A DNA stretch of 64,000 nt from Pseudomonas sp. Irchel 3E13 (GCF_900187455.1 NZ_FYDX01000016.1:111962-175961), one strand, 5' to 3'. Positions 25,073-32,761 are shown, counted from the stretch's first letter. A program made the numbers and translations. Notes: generated from the sequence alone by a model not told the origin.

Positions 25073-26016
25073 TGACAGGCGAAACCGTCATGGGGGTTAT
25101 CGAGCAGCACCGCGCACCGGACGACCATGTCTATCTGCTGGTGAACGGGCTGGCCGAATGCGCCTTCGATCATCCGATCAGCGTGCCGTCCCTGATCCAT
25201 TCGCTGGGCGACGCTGCCGTTACACGCGTGCTGCGGCCGGGCCTGGCCCATGCTCCGGATCGATGCCCCGCGCTGATTCAACTGGCGATGCCGGGCGAGG
25301 CGGTGCCAGAACTCTATCTGACGCTCAGTGCCGACTATGCCGCACGGGATCTTGCCTACAACGAGCGTTATATCTGTGGCTGGTTGTTCAGCCCGCAGCC
25401 GCTTGATGTCATCGCCACCCACATCGCGGCCCGATGCAGTACCGCTGCAGCCAAGGACGGGCAAATCTCGCCCTGGTTCGAGCCGCTGAGGCTGGAGCTG
25501 TTGTTTGCCACGATGCGCACGCAGGCAGGTCAATTGCTGGGCCCGGTCCGGTTATGGCTTCTTCCGCTCAGTTGGGAGGGCTATACCATCGTGCGCAGCA
25601 CCAGCAGTTCTGGCGCTCCCGGGCTTCCCCAGGATGCCCGGGAAAGCCAGCAACTGGCGCCTGTGATCAACCGGTTCCTGGCCGTTTGGCGCCAGGCCCT
25701 GCGACAACCTCCTCGCTTCGCCCCGTGGCGCTGGACGGGCTCTTCCGGCCTGCCGACCTATGCCGCCGCGCACGCTTTCCAGCTGATTCGTGATGCCCAC
25801 AGGCTTGGGCTTCGCAACAGTCGCGACCTGATCGCCCTCAGCCTGTACCGCGTGCTCATGCATCCCCATCTGCCGCAGCACCCGGATATCAAGCACCTCA
25901 TCGCCCAGGCGAGCGCCGGCAAGCTTGATTTGCAAAGTCATTTTTCAAGCAGCTACAGCGAAGCCCATTGGAGACGCATCGTTGCCGATTTGCCCCGCGC
26001 GAAGGACTACTCATGA
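25072..26016 (+). CDS. DUF4123 domain T6SS effector adaptor/chaperone
   Basis: A 314-residue protein with a DUF4123-type N-terminal domain: DDHVYLLVNGLAECAF, then the PLSWEGYTIVRSTSS and FRFRF-like core seen around the middle. Proteins of this family load a cognate effector onto VgrG. It lies exactly between vgrG and the large effector and overlaps both by 4 bases (ATGA), which is the standard vgrG-adaptor-effector order. The residues after about 200 form a helical C-terminal part likely used for effector recognition. It has no signal peptide. Confidence 0.85.
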   Translation: MTGETVMGVIEQHRAPDDHVYLLVNGLAECAFDHPISVPSLIHSLGDAAVTRVLRPGLAHAPDRCPALIQLAMPGEAVPELYLTLSADYAARDLAYNERYICGWLFSPQPLDVIATHIAARCSTAAAKDGQISPWFEPLRLELLFATMRTQAGQLLGPVRLWLLPLSWEGYTIVRSTSSSGAPGLPQDARESQQLAPVINRFLAVWRQALRQPPRFAPWRWTGSSGLPTYAAAHAFQLIRDAHRLGLRNSRDLIALSLYRVLMHPHLPQHPDIKHLIAQASAGKLDLQSHFSSSYSEAHWRRIVADLPRAKDYS

Positions 26017-29000
26017 ATTCCGATAACCGTTTTGATTTCGGCCTCTGCATCGACATTGCCTGCAACGAAGCCAACCCGCTGGACCCTGGCATCTGCCGGG
26101 TCTGCCAGCGCAGCGGCCTGCCGATCCTGCCCCTGCGCGCTGCCTATGCTCCGGAGCCCTGGTACACCCAGGCGCTGCCGCTGAACCGCGGTTCTGAGGT
26201 CAAGGCCGTGCGCATGCGGCTGGAGCAGCCGCGCATTCTGCGCCAGGGCTTTCTCTACGTGATGCTCGACGGCAGGGAGTGGCAGGCCTACAAGATCACG
26301 CCCGAAGGTATGTTGCGCCAGTTCCCGCCGTACCAGATGCCCCGCGAAGAGCCTCGGCCCCTGCCCGAGTCCTGCATCACGGCGGACCATGATATTCCGG
26401 GTGCGTTCCTCAATATCGACACCAACAAGTACTCCACTGCCTGGCTCGCCATTGCCAACGATCCCTGGCCCGAGAGTGTGCTGAATGGCTACCTGCGCGG
26501 CGGCGTGGTCGATGGCATGGCGCTGGAGGACCGCTTCTACAAGCTTGACCTCAAGACCGCCCGCAATGACCCCGCCAGCGTCGGGATCGCCATGACCGAA
26601 GCCGACCTGCAGATGCATCAGGTGCTCGAATACGCCCAGCCCATGGCGGGTGATTTTCACAGCGTGCACGGTTTCTACCCACGCAATAACCGACTGCGTG
26701 CCCTGGCAGGCCATGTCCGCACGGTTACTCAGGAATACAAGTTGGCCAAGGGGGTGCTGGCCCTGGTCCTGCCCGACCCTGTTGGCGTGGTGCAGGAACT
26801 CAACGCCCAGCGCCTGTTCCGCTACCAGGCCATGCAGGAATGGTGCTCCGAATCGCAGCGGCGTTTCGAGCACTTCACCTCCCTGGCCCTGCTCGGCATC
26901 CGCCAGTTGAACGTCAGCAGGGCCGAGGCCAGGGCGATCAAGGAAGCCAAGGAGGCCGTTGAGGAGAACCTCGCCTATCACTCCCGGCCCCAGTTCTACA
27001 TGGCGCCGCTGCCGGTTCTTGATCTGGAGAAGGAGAAAGCGCGCAGGACCGCCGAAGCAATGACCGATGCCCGCGAACGGCTCGACGAACGCTACGACGA
27101 AAAAGCCCGCCAGGACTTCGAGGACCGCTACAACAAGACACTGGCGGCCTGGCAAAGAATCGTCGACGACGTCGCCGAACCCTATGCGAGCCAGCACGGC
27201 GGTGCGGCGTTCCAGTTGGCGGCCCGTCACGACTACAGCATCACGAGCAGTGACTCGACCGAGGCCTTTATCCGCATGTTGGCAATGTGTCAGGCCGGCG
27301 GTCCCACCGAGCGCATTGCTGACGGAGTGTCAGGGGCCACCCAGAGCCTGTGGAAGCAACAACTGGAGAATCCAGGCAGCTTGCTTTACAGGGCCCTGCT
27401 GACCGAAGACAGGAAACCTTTGCAACAATTCGCCCACGACCTGGCCGGGGACGAGCAGACCCGGGTCTTCCATGGTGGCAAGACCTTGATTGGCGCCATG
27501 GAAGGCGACAAGGCCTTGGGCGTGTCGACGAAGGCCGCTGTCAGCCTACTGCTCGGGGCTGCCGCCACTGCCAGCAATGCCCTGGGGGAGCAGTTATCAG
27601 GGCAGGCCAGGGCGCTGTTGACGCATCTGCACCAGGAAGCCTGGTTGCACTACCACGGTGTCGAACTTACCCGGATCACCGTGTCCCTCAAGGTGGGCGA
27701 GTACCTGACGCTGCTCAACGAGGCGCTTTACGAAGGCACCGAGCGCTATATCGCGCAGCTCGACAAGCAATTTCGCAAACCGGCCGAGCGCAAGGTGCGC
27801 GCCATGCTGCTGAGCAACTACTTTGCACCGGCACTGGCCAGCAATCACGCCAAGCTGATCGATATCGTCGTATGGACGAAGGAAAACACCGAGGACCTCA
27901 AGGCCCGGCTGGAGAAGCTGCGGGTCGGTCTCGGCGATGGCGTTGACAATGCCCTGCGTAGCGTCAGCATCGATAGCTCCGCCCTGAAGGGCGGCATGCA
28001 GGACTTCGCCCGCCACCTGAGCGTCAATGCCGAGGCTGCCCGCCTGCTGGCCGGAGACGCCATGCGCAACATGCGCAACATGCGCAACACCGTGACACTC
28101 GACGGGACCGGGGGCGTCAATCTGGGGCTTGCCCTGGGCAGCCTGTATTTCCAGCAGGACGCCCTGCGCAGAAGCTACCAGAACATGCTCAAGACGATAG
28201 GCGACGAGCATGACGAGGCGGTGGCTGCGGTCATGTCGGCGTCGGTTGGGGTGATGGGGGCGAGTGTCGAAATTGTCGGCGGAACTCTCCAGCTGTTGCG
28301 GCCTGATTTGGAGGTCTTGATTACCTCAGCTGGGCGGGTGCAGCCGGTTGGATTGGGATCGCGGATTCTGCAGTTCGGCGGGGCGATTGTGTCGGTGGCG
28401 AGTGTGATGGAGGGGTTGCAGTATGCGTTGGCGGCGGGGCGTGCGGAGAGGATTGGCGACAAAATGGCGAGAAATGCTTATGCGATTGCCGCTCTAGGCG
28501 GAATGTTCTCGGCAGGGTTTGGCGTCGTAGGCTCCATTGGTGCTGCAAGCGTATTGCTCCTCCCGCTCGCGGTCGCCGTATTGCTAGGTTTTGCTACGTA
28601 TGGGTTTGCAGTATGGGCAAAAAGGCTCGAGTCGCAGCCGCTTGAATTGTGGGCGAGATACTCACTCTGGGGACTACCGGATGAGCACCGTCGTTGGAAG
28701 GATTCGCATGACATGGATACGGCGATTGGCGCCTTGAATGCTGCACTGCTGGGGCTGGCTGCAGACCTTGACGTGACTCACCGCGCCGACAGACAGGGCA
28801 GCAAAGTAGTAGGGGTCGCTGGAAACATAGAGTACACGCTCGTTCTACCAGGGTATGACCCTGTCGCGTCATCCTATGAATGGGCGTTGTGGGCCTACCG
28901 TCCAGGCGTAGTACCGGGAGGGATTATCGCAGCCGGGCGCACTGGCGACGCGAATAGTCCTTTGCCGGCCCCGGCTTCCCGGAAGCTATCGGGTTACGAG

Positions 29001-29201
29001 TCTGATACTACGGCTCCAGTCATTGATTACGATGCAGAGTCAAAATCGCTCGAAATCCAGGGCTGTATGGCCTTCCGGGGTACTCCTGATTTTCATGCTT
29101 TGGTGCTTGAGGTGTCCTACTGGCCCGACAAGAGTGATGAAGCCGGAGTAGCCCGCCTGATCGTGAAGGAAGACAAGATTTCTGGGGGAGCGAAGTGGTG
29201 A
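26013..29201 (+). CDS. VasX-like T6SS effector with C-terminal membrane-spanning domain
   Basis: A 1062-residue protein starting MNSDNRFDFGLCIDIACNEA. The N-terminal 120 residues match the VasX/BTH_I2691-type effector domain: CRVCQRSGLPILPLRAAYAP and QGFLYVMLDGREWQAYKITP. The middle (about 130-730) is largely helical. Hydrophobic segments cluster at roughly residues 738-762, 777-806 and 822-868 (AIVSVASVMEGL, AGFGVVGSIGAASVLLLPLA), followed by a soluble tail of about 190 residues ending GVARLIVKEDKISGGAKW. This layout is that of colicin-like pore-forming T6SS effectors, so membrane depolarisation of rivals is inferred. From about 28200 the codon use changes and AT rises, suggesting an exchanged C-terminal module. 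The tail is the sequence found again in the three mini-ORFs. Confidence 0.88.
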   Translation: MNSDNRFDFGLCIDIACNEANPLDPGICRVCQRSGLPILPLRAAYAPEPWYTQALPLNRGSEVKAVRMRLEQPRILRQGFLYVMLDGREWQAYKITPEGMLRQFPPYQMPREEPRPLPESCITADHDIPGAFLNIDTNKYSTAWLAIANDPWPESVLNGYLRGGVVDGMALEDRFYKLDLKTARNDPASVGIAMTEADLQMHQVLEYAQPMAGDFHSVHGFYPRNNRLRALAGHVRTVTQEYKLAKGVLALVLPDPVGVVQELNAQRLFRYQAMQEWCSESQRRFEHFTSLALLGIRQLNVSRAEARAIKEAKEAVEENLAYHSRPQFYMAPLPVLDLEKEKARRTAEAMTDARERLDERYDEKARQDFEDRYNKTLAAWQRIVDDVAEPYASQHGGAAFQLAARHDYSITSSDSTEAFIRMLAMCQAGGPTERIADGVSGATQSLWKQQLENPGSLLYRALLTEDRKPLQQFAHDLAGDEQTRVFHGGKTLIGAMEGDKALGVSTKAAVSLLLGAAATASNALGEQLSGQARALLTHLHQEAWLHYHGVELTRITVSLKVGEYLTLLNEALYEGTERYIAQLDKQFRKPAERKVRAMLLSNYFAPALASNHAKLIDIVVWTKENTEDLKARLEKLRVGLGDGVDNALRSVSIDSSALKGGMQDFARHLSVNAEAARLLAGDAMRNMRNMRNTVTLDGTGGVNLGLALGSLYFQQDALRRSYQNMLKTIGDEHDEAVAAVMSASVGVMGASVEIVGGTLQLLRPDLEVLITSAGRVQPVGLGSRILQFGGAIVSVASVMEGLQYALAAGRAERIGDKMARNAYAIAALGGMFSAGFGVVGSIGAASVLLLPLAVAVLLGFATYGFAVWAKRLESQPLELWARYSLWGLPDEHRRWKDSHDMDTAIGALNAALLGLAADLDVTHRADRQGSKVVGVAGNIEYTLVLPGYDPVASSYEWALWAYRPGVVPGGIIAAGRTGDANSPLPAPASRKLSGYESDTTAPVIDYDAESKSLEIQGCMAFRGTPDFHALVLEVSYWPDKSDEAGVARLIVKEDKISGGAKW
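28062..28088 (+). repeat. Three tandem 9-bp repeats inside the effector gene
   Basis: ATGCGCAAC occurs three times in a row and encodes MRNMRNMRN at about residues 684-692. Unit length is a multiple of three, so gain or loss keeps the frame. Confidence 0.9.
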
Positions 29202-29971
29202 GTCGTATGAAAAGACCGCGACTCATTCCCTCTTGCTCTGGATGGCAGGAAGATCTGCCTCATCCCGATGAAGTGCCGATAGTAATTCCGGCTCTTGGGT
29301 TCGATACACCCAACCATCAGGATGATGTCTATCTGGAACTACCGCGTGCATCTGCGTTGATCAGAGGTTTGATGATCTGGTTCGTCGCTGTTTGCACTGT
29401 GGGCCTGGGAATTTTGTTTTGGCTTTTTTTATCAGACTGGCAAGCGCTGAGTTTTGAGGAGTGGATAATATTTCTTTCCACTTTGTTCATTGGAGTCTGG
29501 TCTACCTTTATCTTCTGGAAGTTCGATGTGGCACCTCCTAGAGATCAGCCCCTTCGCTTCAACCGCACCCGCCAACGCATCTACGCCTACAACTTCAACT
29601 ACCGCTGGTGGAACCCCTTCGAACGCTGGCGAGTGGAACCGGTGGCCTACGACTGGTCACAGGTACGCGCCGAGCGCTGGATAAAGCGCGGCGCGACTTC
29701 GCACGGGGTCGTCATCAAGGGCGGTGTGGTGCTCTCCATCGTCAGGCCGGGTACCAACGAGGTCATCGACCGTTTTCCCCTCACCACCATGGGCGCCGAC
29801 GCCCATGCCTGGGCTTACATCTGCACCTACATGCAGCAAGGCCCCGACGCACTGCCGCCCTCAGGCCCGCCGAAAGACCACAACGATGGGGGATTAAACA
29901 TCGCGCTGCTGCTGGCGCCGAAGGTCAAGTGGCCCGACGACATGGACCTGGAGTCGAGGACGGCGCCATGA
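29198..29971 (+). CDS. T6SS immunity-like membrane protein, array copy 1 (DUF6708-like)
   Basis: A 257-residue protein. A GTG at 29198 overlaps the effector stop (GTGA) and follows GGGGGAG at a good distance; an ATG three codons later (MKRPRLIPSCSGWQ) is the alternative. Domains: a soluble N-terminus (SGWQEDLPHPDEVPIV), two predicted membrane helices at about residues 57-78 and 88-108, and a conserved soluble C-terminal domain (LRFNRTRQRIYAYNFNYRWW, FERWRVEPVAYDWSQVRAE). It directly follows a membrane-acting effector, so protection of the producer's inner membrane is inferred. It shares a 46-base identical stretch with copy 4 just before the hairpin. Confidence 0.8.
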   Translation: MSRMKRPRLIPSCSGWQEDLPHPDEVPIVIPALGFDTPNHQDDVYLELPRASALIRGLMIWFVAVCTVGLGILFWLFLSDWQALSFEEWIIFLSTLFIGVWSTFIFWKFDVAPPRDQPLRFNRTRQRIYAYNFNYRWWNPFERWRVEPVAYDWSQVRAERWIKRGATSHGVVIKGGVVLSIVRPGTNEVIDRFPLTTMGADAHAWAYICTYMQQGPDALPPSGPPKDHNDGGLNIALLLAPKVKWPDDMDLESRTAP

Positions 29972-30114
29972 GTGATGTTTCGATGGAGTTCGAGGTTCTC
30001 GATGCTCAAACTATCAAGCTCGAAGTGCCTTATTGGCCGGATACATACGATGAGTCCGGCGTAGCCCGGCTAATCGTGAAGGAAGATGAGATTTCTGGGG
30101 AGCCGAAGTGGTGA
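29968..30114 (+). CDS. Mini-ORF 1: orphan copy of the effector C-terminal tail
   Basis: A 48-codon frame, MSDVSMEFEVLDAQTIKLEV then PYWPDTYDESGVARLIVKED and EISGEPKW. Its last 31 residues align without gaps with the end of the effector (SYWPDKSDEAGVARLIVKED then KISGGAKW). The ATG overlaps the stop of immunity copy 1 (ATGA) and its own stop overlaps the GTG of copy 2 (GTGA). It could be a remnant of an earlier effector, a translational link between immunity genes, or a small protein that acts itself. The frame is intact, which argues against simple decay. Confidence 0.7.
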   Translation: MSDVSMEFEVLDAQTIKLEVPYWPDTYDESGVARLIVKEDEISGEPKW

Positions 30115-30884
30115 GTCGTATGAACAGACCACAACTCGTTCCTCCCTGCTCCGGGTGGCAAGAAGATCTGCCTCATCCTGATGAAGTGCCGATCGTAATG
30201 CCGGCTCTTGGATTCGATACACCCAACCATCGGAATGATGTCTTTCTTGAGCTGCCGCGTGCGTCGGCGCTAGTAAGAGGATGGCTAATCTGGCTCGGAA
30301 TGGCTCAAGGCTTTCTGACGATAGACTCGTTTTGGAGCCATTTATCAACTGATCGCACGCCGGGATTCGAAGAGTGGTTCATGTTCCTCTCTAGTGGTTT
30401 CGTTGGCGTTTGGTCGTTCCTGTTCTGCATGAAATTTGAATTGGCCCCACCCAGGGATCAGCCCCTCCGCTTCAACCGCACCCGCCAACGCCTCTACGCC
30501 TACAACTTCAACTACCGCTGGTGGAACCCCTTCGAACGCTGGCGGGTGGAGCCGGTGTCCTACGACTGGTCACAGGTCCGTGCCGAGCGCTGGCTGAAAC
30601 GCGGCGCGACTTCTCACGGGGTCGTCATCAAGGGCGGCGTGGTGCTCTCCATCGTCAAGCCGGGCACCAACGAGGTCATCGACCGCTTCCCCCTCACCAC
30701 GATGGGCGCCGACGCCCACGCCTGGGCTTATATCTGCACCTACATGCAGCAAGGCCCCGACGCACTCCCCTCACCTGGCCCACCGAAAGACCACAACGAT
30801 GTGGGCTTCAACATCGCGCTGCTATTGGCGCCCAAGGTCAAATGGCCCGCCAAAATGGACCTGGAATCGAGAACAGCGCCATGA
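30111..30884 (+). CDS. T6SS immunity-like membrane protein, array copy 2
   Basis: A 257-residue paralogue of copy 1, again with a GTG start overlapping the preceding stop. Residues outside the membrane hairpin are nearly the same as in copy 1 (PSSGWQEDL-type start, APPRDQPLRFNRTRQRLYAY, DLESRTAP end). The hairpin differs strongly: LIWLGMAQGFLTIDSFWSHL and FEEWFMFLSSGFVGVWSFLF, with MKFELAPP in place of WKFDVAPP. Copies 1 and 2 start exactly 913 bases apart. It is likely immunity to a different variant of the effector; the target effector is not in the window. Confidence 0.78.
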   Translation: MSRMNRPQLVPPCSGWQEDLPHPDEVPIVMPALGFDTPNHRNDVFLELPRASALVRGWLIWLGMAQGFLTIDSFWSHLSTDRTPGFEEWFMFLSSGFVGVWSFLFCMKFELAPPRDQPLRFNRTRQRLYAYNFNYRWWNPFERWRVEPVSYDWSQVRAERWLKRGATSHGVVIKGGVVLSIVKPGTNEVIDRFPLTTMGADAHAWAYICTYMQQGPDALPSPGPPKDHNDVGFNIALLLAPKVKWPAKMDLESRTAP

Positions 30885-31027
30885 TCGATAGGTCGATGGA
30901 ACTCGAGGTTCTCGATACTCAAACTATCAAGCTCGAAGTGCCTTATTGGCTGGACAGACACGATGAGTCCGGCGTAGCCCGGCTGATCGTGAAGGAAGAC
31001 AAGATTTCTGGGGGAGCAAAGTGGTGA
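30881..31027 (+). CDS. Mini-ORF 2: orphan copy of the effector C-terminal tail
   Basis: A 48-codon frame, MIDRSMELEVLDTQTIKLEV then PYWLDRHDESGVARLIVKED and KISGGAKW. The final 18 residues, GVARLIVKEDKISGGAKW, are identical to the effector terminus. It overlaps immunity copies 2 and 3 by 4 bases on each side. The first six codons differ from mini-ORFs 1 and 3, while the rest is close to mini-ORF 3. Confidence 0.7.
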   Translation: MIDRSMELEVLDTQTIKLEVPYWLDRHDESGVARLIVKEDKISGGAKW

Positions 31028-31797
31028 GTCGTATGAACCGACCGCAACTCGTTCCTCCCTGCTCCGGGTGGCAAGAAGATCTACCTCATCCTGATGAAGT
31101 GCCGATCGTAATGCCGGCTCTTGGATTCGATACGCCCAACCATCAGGATGATATTTATCTGGAACTACGGCGTTCGTCAGCGCTTGTCAGAGGATCGGTG
31201 ATTTGGTTCGTACCACTATCGATGGCCTTTCTTGCCATGTTGTTGTGGGACTATCTGCCGGCTATGCAGGCAATTCGCTTTGAGTTGCATTTAATGGTTA
31301 TCGCCACTTTGATAGTTGGAATCTGGTCTATCTGTATCTTCTGGAAATTCGATGTAGCACCTCCCCGCGATCAGCCCCTCCGCTTCAACCGAGCCCGCCA
31401 ACGCCTCTACGCTTACAACTTCAACTACCGCTGGTGGAACCCCTTCGAACGCTGGCGGGTGGAGCCAGTGGCCTACGACTGGTCACAGGTCCGTGCCGAG
31501 CGCTGGCTGAAACGCGGTGCGACTTCGCACGGGGTCGTCATCAAGGGCGGCGTGGTGCTCTCCATCGTCAGGCCGGGCACCAATGAAGTCATTGACCGCT
31601 TTCCCCTCACCACCATGGGCGCCGACGCCCACGCCTGGGCTTATATCTGCACCTACATGCAGCAAGGCCCCGACGCACTCCCCCCACCTGGCCCACCGAA
31701 AGACCACGACGATGTGGGTTTCAATATCGCGTTACTGCTGGCATCCAAGGTCAAGTGGCCCGTCGATATGGACCTGGAGTCGAGGACGGCGCCATGA
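31024..31797 (+). CDS. T6SS immunity-like membrane protein, array copy 3
   Basis: A 257-residue paralogue starting at a GTG that overlaps mini-ORF 2. It starts 913 bases after copy 2, the same spacing as between copies 1 and 2. Its N-terminal MNRPQLVPPCSGWQEDLPHP is identical to that of copy 2, and its C-terminal soluble domain is near-identical to all others. The hairpin is distinct (VIWFVPLSMAFLAMLLWDYL, then LHLMVIATLIVGIWSICIF). One difference in the conserved part is NRARQR in place of NRTRQR. Function is inferred as for copy 1. Confidence 0.78.
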   Translation: MSRMNRPQLVPPCSGWQEDLPHPDEVPIVMPALGFDTPNHQDDIYLELRRSSALVRGSVIWFVPLSMAFLAMLLWDYLPAMQAIRFELHLMVIATLIVGIWSICIFWKFDVAPPRDQPLRFNRARQRLYAYNFNYRWWNPFERWRVEPVAYDWSQVRAERWLKRGATSHGVVIKGGVVLSIVRPGTNEVIDRFPLTTMGADAHAWAYICTYMQQGPDALPPPGPPKDHDDVGFNIALLLASKVKWPVDMDLESRTAP

Positions 31798-31949
31798 GTG
31801 ATATGTCGATGGAGTTCGAGGTTCTCGATGCTCAAACTATCAAGCTCGAAGTGCCTTATTGGCTGGACAGACACGATGAGTCCGGCGTAGCCCGGCTGAT
31901 CGTGAAGGAAGACAAGATTGAGGGGACGCGTGGGCTGGGCTTCATATGA
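31794..31949 (+). CDS. Mini-ORF 3: orphan effector tail with a divergent end
   Basis: A 51-codon frame, MSDMSMEFEVLDAQTIKLEV then PYWLDRHDESGVARLIVKED. After KI the shared SGGAKW end is replaced by EGTRGLGFI, so the recombination point lies near base 31919. The ATG overlaps immunity copy 3 (ATGA) and the stop overlaps the ATG of copy 4 (ATGA). The change of tail is matched by loss of the VSRM start in copy 4, so this junction was formed by a different event from the other two. Confidence 0.68.
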   Translation: MSDMSMEFEVLDAQTIKLEVPYWLDRHDESGVARLIVKEDKIEGTRGLGFI

Positions 31950-32713
31950 AAAAACCTCGCCTAGTTCCTCCTTGTTCTGGCTGGCAAGAAGATCTGCCTC
32001 ATCCTGATGAAGTGCCGATCGTAATGCCGGCTCTTGGATTCGATACACCCAATCATCAAGATGATGTCTTTCTGGAACTACCGCGTGCATCTGCGTTGAT
32101 CAGAGGTTTGATGATCTGGTTCGCGCTGGCCATGAGCATCCTGATGGTTGTTCTGTCATGGCTCTTTTTTTCAATTGAGCAAAAACTTAGGTTTGAAATC
32201 TGGACGATATTCTTCTGCTGTTTATCCGTTGGAGTTTGGTCAGCCCCGATCTTCTGGAAGTTCGATGTATCGCCTCCCCGCGATATGCCCCTGCGCTTCA
32301 ACCGCACCCGCCAACGCCTCTACGCCTACAACTTCAACTACCGCTGGTGGAACCCCTTCGAGCGCTGGCGGGTCGAGCCGGTGGCGTACGACTGGTCACA
32401 GGTCCGCGCCGAGCGCTGGCTGAAGCGCGGCGCGACTGCGCATGGAGTCGTCATCAAGGGCGGCGTGGTGCTCTCCATCGTCAAGCCGGGCACCAATGAA
32501 GTCATCGACCGCTTCCCCCTGACTACCATGGGCGCTGACGAACACGCGTGGGCCTATATCTGCACCTACATGCAACAAGGCCCCGACGCGCTACCGCCTC
32601 CCGACCCGCCGAAAGACCACAACGATGTGTCGTGGTGCAACATCGCCATGCTCCTGGCACCGAAGGTCAAATGGCCCGCCGATATGGACCTGGAATCAAG
32701 AACGGCTCCATGA
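31946..32713 (+). CDS. T6SS immunity-like membrane protein, array copy 4
   Basis: A 255-residue paralogue starting at an ATG (MKKPRLVPPCSGWQEDLPHP). It lacks the VSR extension of the other copies. The hairpin is again distinct (MIWFALAMSILMVVLSWLFF, then IWTIFFCCLSVGVWSAPIF), and SPPRDMPLRF replaces APPRDQPLRF. Near the end it has DVSWCNIAMLLAPK where the others have DVGFNIALLLA-type sequence. It ends the array; its stop still sits in an ATGA context, but the frame after that ATG is unrelated to the effector tail. Confidence 0.78.
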   Translation: MKKPRLVPPCSGWQEDLPHPDEVPIVMPALGFDTPNHQDDVFLELPRASALIRGLMIWFALAMSILMVVLSWLFFSIEQKLRFEIWTIFFCCLSVGVWSAPIFWKFDVSPPRDMPLRFNRTRQRLYAYNFNYRWWNPFERWRVEPVAYDWSQVRAERWLKRGATAHGVVIKGGVVLSIVKPGTNEVIDRFPLTTMGADEHAWAYICTYMQQGPDALPPPDPPKDHNDVSWCNIAMLLAPKVKWPADMDLESRTAP

Positions 32714-32761
32714 CAGCCGCAACGTCCTCCGGTCCTCACCAAGCCCGCGCCCAACCCCACC

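Noticed and set aside
23006..32713. Prophage origin of the vgrG island
   Set aside because: No tail sheath, capsid, integrase or lysis genes are present; vgrG with DUF4123 and a VasX-like effector is a T6SS arrangement.
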